Assembly (NCBI RefSeq): GCF_904848665.1
Contig: NZ_CAJHCQ010000007.1
Span: 186,001-250,000, forward strand
Reading direction: 5' to 3'
Length of the DNA: 64,000 bases
Source of the DNA: Paraburkholderia hiiakae
GTDB taxonomy: Bacteria > Pseudomonadota > Gammaproteobacteria > Burkholderiales > Burkholderiaceae
In this document: one piece after another, positions 23,951 to 31,823 of the stretch
How the letters are laid out: the number at the start of each line of letters is the position of its first letter
Position numbering within the stretch: position 1 is the first letter of the stretch
Notes under the pieces: generated by a model
What the model saw: only the letters and a program-made list of their open reading frames with translations
Database searches by the model: none
Told to the model about the DNA's origin: nothing
Translations under genes and position numbers: made by a program

Positions 23951-24859
23951 ATGGACCGCTTCAAGCAGATCGAAACCTTCGTGCGCGTAGCGGAAGCGGG
24001 CAGCCTCGCGGCCGCGGCGCTCGAGGAAGGCGTCTCGCCGGTGATCCTCGGGCGCCGTATCGACGCGCTGGAAAAGCGCCTGGGCGTGAAGCTCATTTAC
24101 CGGTCGACGCGGCGGCTCGTGGTGAGCGAGGAGGGCGCGGCCTTTCTCGAGCGCTGCCGCGGCCTGCTCGCCGACTGGGACCAGGCCGAAAACGAGCTGT
24201 CCGCCGGGCGCCAGGTGGTGAGCGGCCATCTGATCGTCTCGGCGCCGGCCGCGTTCGGGCGCAAGCACGTTGCGCCGCTCGCGCCCGAGTTTCTCGCCGA
24301 CAAGCCCGAACTCCAGGTCTCGTTCAATCTCACCGACCGCGTAGTCGATCTGGTGCGCGAGGGCTATGACCTGTCGATCCGCATTGGCGGCGCGGTGGAT
24401 CCGAACTTCGTCGCCGTGAAGCTCGCCACGAACCGGCGCGTGGTGTGCGGCACGCCCGAGTATTTCCGCAAGCACGGGCGTCCGAAAACGCTCGAAGACC
24501 TGCCGAACCACAATTGCCTCGCGTTCAACCTGCAGGGCGGCCAGAACCGCGGCTGGTACTTCAGCCGCGGCGGCAAGCTCGTGACCGTGCGCGTGGGCGG
24601 CACGCTCGACTGCAACGACGGCGAACTGCTGCACCGCTGGGTGACCGAGAGCCTCGGCCTCGGCTGGCGGTCGACCTGGGAGATCGACGCCCAACTCGCG
24701 CGCGGCGAACTCGAAACCGTGCTCGACGAGTACGCGCTGCCGGATTACGACATCCTCGCGGTGTATCCGCAACAGCGCTATGTGCCCGCGCGCGTGCGCT
24801 ATTTCATCGACTATCTCAAGGAGGTCTACGCGCGGCCAGGGTATTGGGCCGGCGCGTGA
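23951..24859 (+). CDS. LysR family transcriptional regulator
   Basis: The product is 302 residues. The N-terminal winged helix reads IETFVRVAEAGSLAAAALEE, then SPVILGRRIDALEKRLGVKL. It is followed by the linker helix and a periplasmic-binding-protein-like effector domain (HLIVSAPAAFGRKHVAPLAP onwards). GGAAGGAGA precedes the ATG. It is divergent from gcl, with a dyad between the genes, so glyoxylate or a related metabolite may be its inducer. That inference rests on position only. Confidence 0.9.
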   Translation: MDRFKQIETFVRVAEAGSLAAAALEEGVSPVILGRRIDALEKRLGVKLIYRSTRRLVVSEEGAAFLERCRGLLADWDQAENELSAGRQVVSGHLIVSAPAAFGRKHVAPLAPEFLADKPELQVSFNLTDRVVDLVREGYDLSIRIGGAVDPNFVAVKLATNRRVVCGTPEYFRKHGRPKTLEDLPNHNCLAFNLQGGQNRGWYFSRGGKLVTVRVGGTLDCNDGELLHRWVTESLGLGWRSTWEIDAQLARGELETVLDEYALPDYDILAVYPQQRYVPARVRYFIDYLKEVYARPGYWAGA

Positions 24860-24904
24860 CGACGCATTTCGATTTTATTTTTTTCGTTTTCGTACGCACA
24901 GAGC

Positions 24905-24930
24905 GGGAATAAACTGGCCCGAGCTTCGGT
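24905..24930 (+). promoter_or_regulatory. Candidate ECF-type promoter of the sigma gene
   Basis: GGGAATAA at 24905-24912 resembles the -35 (GGAAT/GGAAC) of many ECF sigma promoters, with CGGT about 15 bases later. It lies upstream of the ECF gene, where autoregulated promoters are usual. The -10 call is weak. Confidence 0.35.
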
Positions 24931-24986
24931 AGTGCGTGTGTGGCGGCCACTGTCGCGCAAGCCAGACGAAGACGCGAGGGGACAAC

Positions 24987-25775
24987 GTGGGCGAATCCGC
25001 GTACGAGCAGGATGAGGCCGGGCGCAGCCGCCGCTTTCAGGCGCTGGCGCTGCCGCATCTCGATGCGGCCTACAACCTCGCGCGCTGGCTTTCGCGCAAT
25101 CCGGGCGACGCGGACGATATCGTCCAGGAGGCGTTCCTGCGCGCGTTTCGCTTCTTCGACGCGTTTCGCGGCGACGAGGCCCGCCCGTGGCTTCTCGCGA
25201 TCGTGCGGCGTGTCTGGTACGACGAATGGCGACGGCGCGCGGGCGCGGAAGAGGTAGCGCCGTTCGATGAGTTGCGCGACGACGCGCCGCTCGAAGGCTG
25301 GGAAACCGGCGGCGTCGATCCGGAGACGCTCGCGATCCGCGCCGAAGACACCCGCCACGTGCAGGACGCGCTGAGACGCCTGCCGGTGGAATATCGGGAA
25401 GTGCTGGTGCTGCGCGAGCTGGAGGAGCTGGGCTATCGCGAGATCGCGGCAATTGCCGATTTACCGATTGGCACCGTGATGTCGCGGCTCGCACGTGGCC
25501 GCAGACGTCTGGCGACGCTGCTGGCGGCGTACCGCGGCGGCGAGCGCGGCAGCGCTGGCGGCAGTGGCGCAGTCAGCGAGCCTGCAAGCGAATCAGTCCT
25601 CCGCGCCCATGGCTGCGCGGACGACAGAGCAGGAGTCGGGGGAAGCAATCAAGCCAGGAGACCATCCGGCCGGGGAAGCGGCGGTCGGTTCCGCGAGGAG
25701 CCGGCCGCCGACGGCGGAGCGCCATTGCGCTCTCGCACCGAAGGCCGAACGACGGAGGCGCCAGATGAACTGTAA
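24987..25775 (+). CDS. ECF-type RNA polymerase sigma factor
   Basis: The product is 262 residues from a GTG with GAGGGG upstream. Region 2 (AAYNLARWLSRNPGDADDIV, QEAFLRAFRFFDAFRG, ARPWLLAIVRRVWYDEWRR) and region 4 (LRRLPVEYREVLVLRELEEL, then YREIAAIADLPIGTVMSRL) are intact. The last ~75 residues are an unusual Gly/Ser/Arg-rich tail unlike the conserved domains. The downstream anti-sigma gene overlaps the 3' end by 11 bases. The signal sensed is unknown. A possible self-regulated promoter lies upstream. Confidence 0.92.
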   Translation: MGESAYEQDEAGRSRRFQALALPHLDAAYNLARWLSRNPGDADDIVQEAFLRAFRFFDAFRGDEARPWLLAIVRRVWYDEWRRRAGAEEVAPFDELRDDAPLEGWETGGVDPETLAIRAEDTRHVQDALRRLPVEYREVLVLRELEELGYREIAAIADLPIGTVMSRLARGRRRLATLLAAYRGGERGSAGGSGAVSEPASESVLRAHGCADDRAGVGGSNQARRPSGRGSGGRFREEPAADGGAPLRSRTEGRTTEAPDEL

Positions 25776-26679
25776 CGAAGCGCGCCCGCTGGTCGACGCG
25801 AGCGTCGATCGCGAACTCCCCGCAGCCGACGAATGGCGTGTGCGCGAACATCTCGCAGGTTGCGAGGCGTGCCGCCGTGTCGCCGACGACGCGCAGGCCA
25901 TCTCCCAGATGATCCGCTCCGCACCCTATCACCGTGCGCCGCCAGGACTTGCTGCGCGTATCGTCGGGGCATTGCCGGCGACCGAAGCGACGCCTGCGAA
26001 GGCAACGCCATCGCCCGCTCCCGCGCGCGGCTCAGGCGGCTGGCGCGGTTGGCTGCGCAACGGGTGGCCGGGCAGGGGCGCAGGAGCGCAGGGCAGTGGT
26101 GGCTGGAGCGTTCCGGCCAGCGCCGGCCCGCATGCGGCCACGCTTGCGTGGTTCGGCTGCGCCGTACTGATCCTTTGTGCGCTGGCGGTGATCGCCACGT
26201 TGCACCTGGGCCGCCCGGCCGCTGAGACAGCCTTCGTTGATGATCTCGTGTCGAGCCACGTGCGCGCCCAGATCTCGGGCCGCGATATCGACGTGATATC
26301 GACCGACCGCCATACCGTAAAGCCATGGTTCAACGGCCGTATCGACTACGCGCCGCCCGTTTTCGATCTGGCGCAGCAGGGCTTTGCGCTGGCGGGTGGG
26401 CGCCTCGATTATGTGGGGCGCGAACGCGTCGCCGTACTCGTCTACCACTATCGGAAGCATGTGATCGACGTCTATGTGTTCCCGCCGGGCACGAGCGGAC
26501 CGGCCGTCTCGGCCGCCGCGCCGTCGAGTTCGAGCGAAGGCTACGCGCTCCTGCGCTGGCAGGCGGCGGGCATGACCTGGTGGGCGGTGACGGACGCCGG
26601 TGCGGACGCGCTCGACGGCCTGCGCGCGGCGCTCGACGCCCGTCTCGCCGGCGGAGCGAGCGAGGCGGCCGGCAGCTAG
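25765..26679 (+). CDS. Anti-sigma factor, zinc-finger (ZAS) type with one membrane helix
   Basis: The product is 304 residues from the ATG at 25765, with ACGGAGG upstream. The N-terminal domain has the H-x3-C-x2-C zinc motif (REHLAGCEACRRV) that binds ECF sigma factors. After a Pro/Ala-rich linker comes a membrane helix near residues 130-150 (FGCAVLILCALAVIATLHLG). A periplasmic domain of ~150 residues follows (VKPWFNGRIDYAPPVFDLA). This fits a membrane-bound sensor that holds the overlapping sigma gene product inactive. Confidence 0.88.
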   Translation: MNCNEARPLVDASVDRELPAADEWRVREHLAGCEACRRVADDAQAISQMIRSAPYHRAPPGLAARIVGALPATEATPAKATPSPAPARGSGGWRGWLRNGWPGRGAGAQGSGGWSVPASAGPHAATLAWFGCAVLILCALAVIATLHLGRPAAETAFVDDLVSSHVRAQISGRDIDVISTDRHTVKPWFNGRIDYAPPVFDLAQQGFALAGGRLDYVGRERVAVLVYHYRKHVIDVYVFPPGTSGPAVSAAAPSSSSEGYALLRWQAAGMTWWAVTDAGADALDGLRAALDARLAGGASEAAGS

Positions 26680-26780
26680 GTTGTCGTCTCACATGGCGCG
26701 GCGGGGAGCATTCAAGGCGCTCACCACCGCGCAAGTCATTGAAAACACGCCCGAATCATCGCGCAAACGCACGATCTGCC

Positions 26781-26809
26781 TTGCGCGGGTAGCCCATCCG
26801 CGCTACAAT
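26781..26809 (+). promoter_or_regulatory. Sigma-70 type promoter of the rpsF operon
   Basis: TTGCGC at 26781 and TACAAT at 26804 are separated by 17 bases and lie about 75 bases upstream of the rpsF start. A short hairpin (GTGG / CCAC) lies in the leader at 26850-26864. Whether it is the known S6:S18 autoregulatory element is not clear by eye. Confidence 0.6.
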
Positions 26810-26884
26810 CTTCGGCTTCTCACTTGCCGCACCGGTTCCGACGCCCGGGTGGCTTATATCCACAAGTCAGCACAAGGAGTGAAT

Positions 26885-27256
26885 ATGCGTCATTACGAAA
26901 TCGTATTTATCGTGCACCCGGATCAAAGCGAGCAAGTGCCCGCGATGATCGAGCGTTACAAGAGCACGATCACCTCGCACGGTGGCCAGATCCACCGTAT
27001 CGAAGACTGGGGCCGTCGCCAACTGGCCTACATGATCGAGAAACTCGCGAAGGCTCACTACGTCTGCATGAACATCGAATGCGACCAGACCACGCTCGAC
27101 GAACTGGAACACGCGTTCAAGTTCAACGACGCTGTTCTGCGTCACCTCATCGTCAAGATGAAGAAGGCCGAAACCGGCCCGTCGCCGATGATGAAGGAAG
27201 TGCAGCGCGAAGAAGCCAAGAAGGCGGCTGCCCAGCCGACCGAAGCGCAGGCTTAA
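26885..27256 (+). CDS. rpsF: Small ribosomal subunit protein bS6
   Basis: The 123-residue protein starts MRHYEIVFIVHPDQSEQVPA, with the family core GGQIHRIEDWGRRQLAYMIE and HYVCMNIECD. An Ala/Glu/Lys-rich tail follows. It binds 16S rRNA in the central domain with bS18. AAGGAG lies before the ATG at 26885. It heads the rpsF-priB-rpsR-rplI operon. Confidence 0.98.
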   Translation: MRHYEIVFIVHPDQSEQVPAMIERYKSTITSHGGQIHRIEDWGRRQLAYMIEKLAKAHYVCMNIECDQTTLDELEHAFKFNDAVLRHLIVKMKKAETGPSPMMKEVQREEAKKAAAQPTEAQA

Positions 27257-27302
27257 GTACACAAGCCATCAGGATTCAAGCTCATTTGCCTAAGTTAGCC
27301 CC

Positions 27303-27602
27303 GTGAACAGGCTGCAGCTTACGGCTAGCGTCGTCGAACGCGAACCGGTGCGGTACACCCCCGCCGGCGTTCCGATTGCAAGCGTGACGTTGCAGCACCG
27401 CACGGAGGTCGTCGAAGCCGGTATTCCCCGCTTCGTCGAACTCACGATGCCCGCGGTGGCGGCCGGCAAGGCCTGCGGTCTCGTAGAAAGTTGTGAGATG
27501 GGCGTGGAAGCGCTCTTCACCGGTTTTCTGGCGAAAAAGCACCGCAATGCGCGAACCCTGGTGTTTCACATCACCGAAATGCAAGGCACAGGAAAGGACT
27601 AA
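27303..27602 (+). CDS. priB: Primosomal replication protein N PriB
   Basis: The 99-residue single-domain OB-fold protein starts at a GTG (MNRLQLTASVVEREPVRYTP). It is placed between rpsF and rpsR as in all betaproteobacteria. It binds single-stranded DNA and links PriA to DnaT or DnaB in restart of stalled replication forks. Conserved segments are AGVPIASVTLQHRTEV and SCEMGVEALFTGFLAKK. It is co-transcribed with the ribosomal genes. Confidence 0.95.
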   Translation: MNRLQLTASVVEREPVRYTPAGVPIASVTLQHRTEVVEAGIPRFVELTMPAVAAGKACGLVESCEMGVEALFTGFLAKKHRNARTLVFHITEMQGTGKD

Positions 27603-27604
27603 TC

Positions 27605-27880
27605 ATGCCCCGCCCGACTGGTAAGAAATTCGACAAGCGTCGTCAGCAACAAAACCCGCTCTTCAAGCGCAAGAAGTTCTGCCGCTTCACGGCTGCAAAC
27701 GTCGAACAAATCGACTACAAGGACCTCGATACGCTGAAGGACTTCATCGGCGAAAACGGCAAGATCACGCCGGCTCGTCTGACGGGTACGAAGGCCCACT
27801 ATCAGCGTCAGCTGGACACGGCTATCAAGCGCGCGCGTTTCCTCGCGCTGATGCCGTACACCGACCAGCACAAGGCCTAA
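27605..27880 (+). CDS. rpsR: Small ribosomal subunit protein bS18
   Basis: The 91-residue basic protein has the bS18 core KKFCRFTAANVEQIDYKD, then LKDFIGENGKITPARLTGTK and RQLDTAIKRARFLALMPY. It binds 16S rRNA with bS6. The start codon follows priB by two bases. Confidence 0.98.
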   Translation: MPRPTGKKFDKRRQQQNPLFKRKKFCRFTAANVEQIDYKDLDTLKDFIGENGKITPARLTGTKAHYQRQLDTAIKRARFLALMPYTDQHKA

Positions 27881-27907
27881 CAAGACGACGCGATAAGGAG
27901 CAATAGA

Positions 27908-28360
27908 ATGCAGATCATTCTTCTGGAAAAAGTCGTCAACTTGGGTAACCTCGGCGACATCGTTAAGGTGAAGGACGGTTACGCACGTAACTTCCTGATC
28001 CCGAACAAGAAGGCACGCCGTGCAACGAAGGACGCAATCGCTGAATTCGAAGTTCGCCGCGCTGAACTCGAAAAGGCCGCCGCTGAAAAGCTGGTAGCTG
28101 CGCAAGCCGAAGGCGAAAAGCTGAACGGCCTGACCGTTCAGATCGGCCAGAAGGCTGGTGTGGACGGCCGTCTGTTCGGTTCGGTCACGAACGCGGACAT
28201 CGCCGTTGCACTCACGAAGCAAGGCTTCGCAGTGGAAAAGGCGCAAGTGCGTCTGCCGGAAGGTCCGCTGAAGATGGTGGGCGACCACCCGGTGCACGTT
28301 TCGCTGCACACGGACGTCCTCGTCGACGTCACGGTGTCGGTGCTGGGCGAGCACGCCTAA
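27908..28360 (+). CDS. rplI: Large ribosomal subunit protein bL9
   Basis: The 150-residue protein has the N-terminal domain MQIILLEKVVNLGNLGDIVK with GYARNFLIPNKKA. A long connecting helix and the C-terminal domain follow. It binds 23S rRNA and reduces frameshifting. TAAGGAG precedes the ATG. A terminator follows at 28440. Confidence 0.98.
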   Translation: MQIILLEKVVNLGNLGDIVKVKDGYARNFLIPNKKARRATKDAIAEFEVRRAELEKAAAEKLVAAQAEGEKLNGLTVQIGQKAGVDGRLFGSVTNADIAVALTKQGFAVEKAQVRLPEGPLKMVGDHPVHVSLHTDVLVDVTVSVLGEHA

Positions 28361-28439
28361 GTACCCACGTGCGGTCCTTTCGGGCCGCGCGCGGTGTGAC
28401 GCCGCATTCGGCGCCGCATTTGACGCAAGACTCAGGAAG

Positions 28440-28469
28440 GGCAGGAGCCGCAGGGCTTCTGCCTTTTTT
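28440..28469 (+). terminator. Terminator after rplI
   Basis: A 10-bp stem (GGCAGGAGCC / GGCTTCTGCC, one G-T pair) with a 4-base loop is followed by six T. It ends the rpsF-rplI transcript about 80 bases before dnaB. Confidence 0.85.
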
Positions 28470-28545
28470 GTTGCGCGCTGTCTGGACGCTCGTTGCGAGT
28501 TTTCACGCTTGTTCGAGGCACCCCCTTGTCCGATAATTGCCCTCC

Positions 28546-29928
28546 ATGAACGCTCCGAAAGATCCCCAACTCGACTCGCTGAAAGTCCCGCCGCATTCGA
28601 TCGAAGCCGAGCAATCGGTGCTCGGCGGCCTGCTGCTGGATAACGCCGCATGGGATCGGATTGCCGACTTCCTCTCGCAAAGCGACTTCTACCGCTACGA
28701 TCACCGCATCATCTTCGAGCACATTGGCCGGCTGATCGCGGCCACGCGTCCGGCTGACGTGGTGACGGTGTACGAGGCGCTCGGCACCTCGGGCAAAGCG
28801 GATGACGTGGGCGGCCTCGCGTACCTGAACGCGCTCGCGCAGAACACGCCGAGCGCCGCGAACATCCGCCGCTACGCGGAAATCGTGCGAGACCGCGCGG
28901 TGCTGCGCCGCCTCGTTTCGGTCGCTGACGAGATTTCCGCCGACGCCTTCAACCCGCAGGGCAAGGAAGTGCGCCAACTGCTCGACGAGGCTGAGTCGAA
29001 GGTGTTCTCGATCGCCGAAGACGGCGCGCGCGGCACCCAGGGCTTCCTCGAGATCGGGCCGCTGCTTACGCAGGTCGTGGAGCGTATCGACACGCTCTAT
29101 CACACGGCCAACCCGAGCGACGTGACGGGTACCCCCACAGGCTTCATGGATCTCGATCGCATGACTTCGGGCATGCACGGCGGCGAGTTGATCATCGTGG
29201 CAGGGCGCCCGTCGATGGGTAAGACCGCCTTCTCGATGAACATCGGCGAGTACGTGGCCGTGGAATACGGGCTGCCGGTGGCCGTGTTCTCGATGGAAAT
29301 GCCGGGCACGCAGCTCATCATGCGTATGCTCGGGTCGGTGGGGCGTCTGGATCAGCACCGTATGCGTACGGGCCGGCTGACCGATGAGGACTGGCCGAAG
29401 CTCACGCACGCCGTGCAGAAAATGAGCGAGGCGCAGATCTTCATCGACGAAACGGGCGGCCTGAACCCGATGGAATTGCGCTCGCGCGCGCGGCGTCTGT
29501 CGCGCCAGTGCGGCAAGCTCGGGCTCATCATCATCGACTACTTGCAGCTTATGAGCGGCTCGTCCTCGGGCGAAAACCGGGCCACCGAAATTTCTGAAAT
29601 TTCGCGCTCGCTCAAGAGCCTCGCGAAGGAACTGGACGTGCCCGTGATCGCGCTGTCTCAGCTGAACCGCGGTCTGGAGCAGCGCCCGAACAAGCGACCG
29701 GTGATGTCGGATCTGCGCGAATCGGGCGCTATTGAACAGGATGCGGACGTCATTCTGTTCATCTATCGCGACGAAGTCTACAACCCCGACAGCCCCGACA
29801 AGGGGACGGCCGAAATCATCATCGGCAAGCAGCGTAACGGTCCGATCGGACCCGTTCGCCTCACGTTCCATGGTCAATACACGAAGTTCGATAATTTTGC
29901 CGGGGCGCAGACCTTCTACGGCGAATAA
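28546..29928 (+). CDS. dnaB: Replicative DNA helicase DnaB
   Basis: The product is 460 residues. The N-terminal domain (PHSIEAEQSVLGGLLLDNAA) is followed by the RecA-like motor. This has Walker A in AGRPSMGKTAFSMNI, Walker B in LGLIIIDYLQLM and motif H4 in SRSLKSLAKELDVPVIALSQ. The arginine finger region is near the end. It unwinds DNA at the replication fork as a hexamer. I prefer the ATG at 28546 (MNAPKDPQLDS); an ATG at 28537 is possible. Confidence 0.98.
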   Translation: MNAPKDPQLDSLKVPPHSIEAEQSVLGGLLLDNAAWDRIADFLSQSDFYRYDHRIIFEHIGRLIAATRPADVVTVYEALGTSGKADDVGGLAYLNALAQNTPSAANIRRYAEIVRDRAVLRRLVSVADEISADAFNPQGKEVRQLLDEAESKVFSIAEDGARGTQGFLEIGPLLTQVVERIDTLYHTANPSDVTGTPTGFMDLDRMTSGMHGGELIIVAGRPSMGKTAFSMNIGEYVAVEYGLPVAVFSMEMPGTQLIMRMLGSVGRLDQHRMRTGRLTDEDWPKLTHAVQKMSEAQIFIDETGGLNPMELRSRARRLSRQCGKLGLIIIDYLQLMSGSSSGENRATEISEISRSLKSLAKELDVPVIALSQLNRGLEQRPNKRPVMSDLRESGAIEQDADVILFIYRDEVYNPDSPDKGTAEIIIGKQRNGPIGPVRLTFHGQYTKFDNFAGAQTFYGE

Positions 29929-29946
29929 GGCGATTGTTTGCGCGGC

Positions 29947-29965
29947 TTGCGCCAAAGTGGCGCAA
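29947..29965. other. Hairpin after dnaB
   Basis: TTGCGCCA and TGGCGCAA form a perfect 8-bp stem with a 3-base loop, 19 bases beyond the dnaB stop codon. No T run follows. It may stabilise the 3' end or act as a weak terminator. Confidence 0.45.
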
Positions 29966-30047
29966 ATGCCGCTGCGGCGTCCGCCGATCCATGCGGTGGC
30001 TCTCTCCTGACGATACAATGTTGCCGTTTTATGACGGTTAGCTTTGT

Positions 30048-30083
30048 CGCTTATTTTGCCGCCTATTTTGCCGCTTACTGACG
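30048..30083 (+). repeat. 12-bp tandem repeat upstream of the PhoU-like gene
   Basis: Two near-identical units (CGCTTATTTTGC and CGCCTATTTTGC) are followed by a degenerate third (CGCTTACTGACG). The block ends 29 bases before the start codon at 30113, so it lies in or near the leader. Confidence 0.6.
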
Positions 30084-30112
30084 GCAATCCGAGACCAATT
30101 TCCGGGATACCA

Positions 30113-30739
30113 ATGTTCGGTCGATTCATGCCCACCGAGGGCAAGTTCTTCGAAATTTTCAACGCACATGCGAAATGCATCGTTTCCGCGAGCCGCGAAC
30201 TCGAACTTCTGATCGATAACCTCGCTGACGCCGAAGTACACAAGCAGAACGTGCAGGTTGCCGAAAAGGCCGCCGACAAGCTCACGCACGAGGCGATCGA
30301 CCTGCTGCACAAGACCTTCATCACGCCGCTCGACCGCGACGAGATCCACAAGCTGATCACGACGATGGACGACTGCCTCGACCTCATGGAGGACGTCGCC
30401 ACGGCCATTTCGCTCTACGACGTGCAAGCCGTGACCGCCGAGGCAAGTCAACTGGCGCACGTGGTGACGGCCACGGCCGAGCGCGTGCAACTGGCGGTGG
30501 GGCTTCTCTCCGACATGAAGCAGGCGCGCGAAATCCTCAGGGCTTGCGAGGACATCGATCGCCTCGAATCCGATGCCGACCGCCTGTTGCGCTCCGCCAT
30601 CTCGAAGCTTTTCCGCGAGGAGGACAACGTCAAGACGCTGATCAAGCTGAAGGCGATCTACGAACTGCTCGAAGCGATCACGGACAAGTGCGAGGATGTC
30701 GCGAACATCATCGAAGGCATCGTGCTAGAGAACGCCTGA
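30113..30739 (+). CDS. PhoU-like (DUF47) protein partner of Pit
   Basis: The 208-residue, all-helical protein of the DUF47/PhoU-divergent family starts MFGRFMPTEGKFFEIFNAHA. It carries acidic metal-binding helices (LTTMDDCLDLMEDVATAISL and LRACEDIDRLESDADRLLR). Genes of this family sit directly before pit genes and are thought to modulate phosphate uptake. Here the pit gene follows after 10 bases. The ATG at 30113 fits homology. A longer frame upstream runs through a tandem repeat and is probably not translated. Confidence 0.9.
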   Translation: MFGRFMPTEGKFFEIFNAHAKCIVSASRELELLIDNLADAEVHKQNVQVAEKAADKLTHEAIDLLHKTFITPLDRDEIHKLITTMDDCLDLMEDVATAISLYDVQAVTAEASQLAHVVTATAERVQLAVGLLSDMKQAREILRACEDIDRLESDADRLLRSAISKLFREEDNVKTLIKLKAIYELLEAITDKCEDVANIIEGIVLENA

Positions 30740-30749
30740 GCGGACTGCG

Positions 30750-31760
30750 ATGCAATCGATACAACTCGCCCTCTGGGCGGTCGCGACGCTGGTCGCCATC
30801 GCTCTCATCTTCGACTTCATGAACGGCTTTCACGATGCGGCGAATTCCATCGCCACGGTCGTGTCCACGGGCGTTCTGAAGCCGCAGCAGGCGGTGGCGT
30901 TTGCCGCCATGTTCAACGTGATCGCCTATTTCGTGTTCCACCTGAAGGTGGCGCAGACGGTGGGCAAAGGCACGATCGACCCCGATATCGTCGATCACTA
31001 CGTGGTGTTCGGCGCGCTGATGGGCGCGATCGGCTGGAACGTGCTTACGTGGTACTACGGCATTCCGTCGAGTTCCTCGCACGCGCTGATCGGCGGTCTC
31101 GTGGGCGCGGCGCTCGCGAAGTCGGGTTGGGCCTCGCTCAATTTCGACGGCCTGATGAAGACCGTGGCGTTCATCTTCATCTCGCCGCTGCTCGGTTTCA
31201 TACTAGGGTCGTTCTTCATGCTCACGGTGTCGTGGCTGTACTTCCGGACACCGCCAAGCAAGGTCGACCGGCGCTTCAGGCGCCTGCAGCTCATTTCCGC
31301 GAGCCTCTATAGCCTCGGCCACGGCGGCAACGATGCGCAGAAGACCATCGGCATCATCTGGATGCTGCTGATCGCAACGGGCTACTCGGCGATCGGCTCG
31401 GACGCGCCGCCCATCTGGGTGATCGGCGGCTGCTATCTGTCAATGGGTCTCGGCACGCTGTTCGGCGGCTGGCGCATCGTGCGCACGATGGGTCAGAAGA
31501 TCACCAAGCTCAAGCCGGTGGGCGGTTTCTGCGCGGAGGCGGGCGGGGCGCTCACGCTCTTCACGGCTTCGTGGATGGGCATTCCCGTTTCGACCACGCA
31601 CACGATCACCGGCGCGATTGTCGGCGTTGGTGCGACGCAGAAGCTCAGCGCGGTGCGCTGGGGGGTGGCGGGCAACATCGTGTGGGCCTGGGTGCTGACC
31701 ATACCGGCCTCGGCCACGCTGGCCGCGGCTGCCTGGTGGCTCGGTCACCGCTTCATGTAA
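30750..31760 (+). CDS. pit: Low-affinity inorganic phosphate transporter (Pit)
   Basis: The product is 336 residues with about ten membrane helices. The duplicated PD001131 signature is seen as DFMNGFHDAANSIATVVSTG in the N-terminal half and SLGHGGNDAQKTIGIIWM in the second. It imports metal-phosphate with protons. The gene is coupled to the upstream DUF47 gene. A hairpin with a TTCG loop follows the stop. Confidence 0.94.
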   Translation: MQSIQLALWAVATLVAIALIFDFMNGFHDAANSIATVVSTGVLKPQQAVAFAAMFNVIAYFVFHLKVAQTVGKGTIDPDIVDHYVVFGALMGAIGWNVLTWYYGIPSSSSHALIGGLVGAALAKSGWASLNFDGLMKTVAFIFISPLLGFILGSFFMLTVSWLYFRTPPSKVDRRFRRLQLISASLYSLGHGGNDAQKTIGIIWMLLIATGYSAIGSDAPPIWVIGGCYLSMGLGTLFGGWRIVRTMGQKITKLKPVGGFCAEAGGALTLFTASWMGIPVSTTHTITGAIVGVGATQKLSAVRWGVAGNIVWAWVLTIPASATLAAAAWWLGHRFM

Positions 31761-31765
31761 AACCT

Positions 31766-31795
31766 GCGGCGCCTTCGGGCGCCGCGGTGCTTTTC
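31766..31795 (+). terminator. Terminator after pit
   Basis: A perfect 8-bp stem GCGGCGCC / GGCGCCGC is closed by a stable TTCG tetraloop. A short T run follows a few bases later. It ends the PhoU-like/pit transcript and separates it from the converging SDR gene. Confidence 0.7.
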
Positions 31796-31823
31796 AAGCC
31801 TCGCCAGCGCGCTGAAGGGCGCT

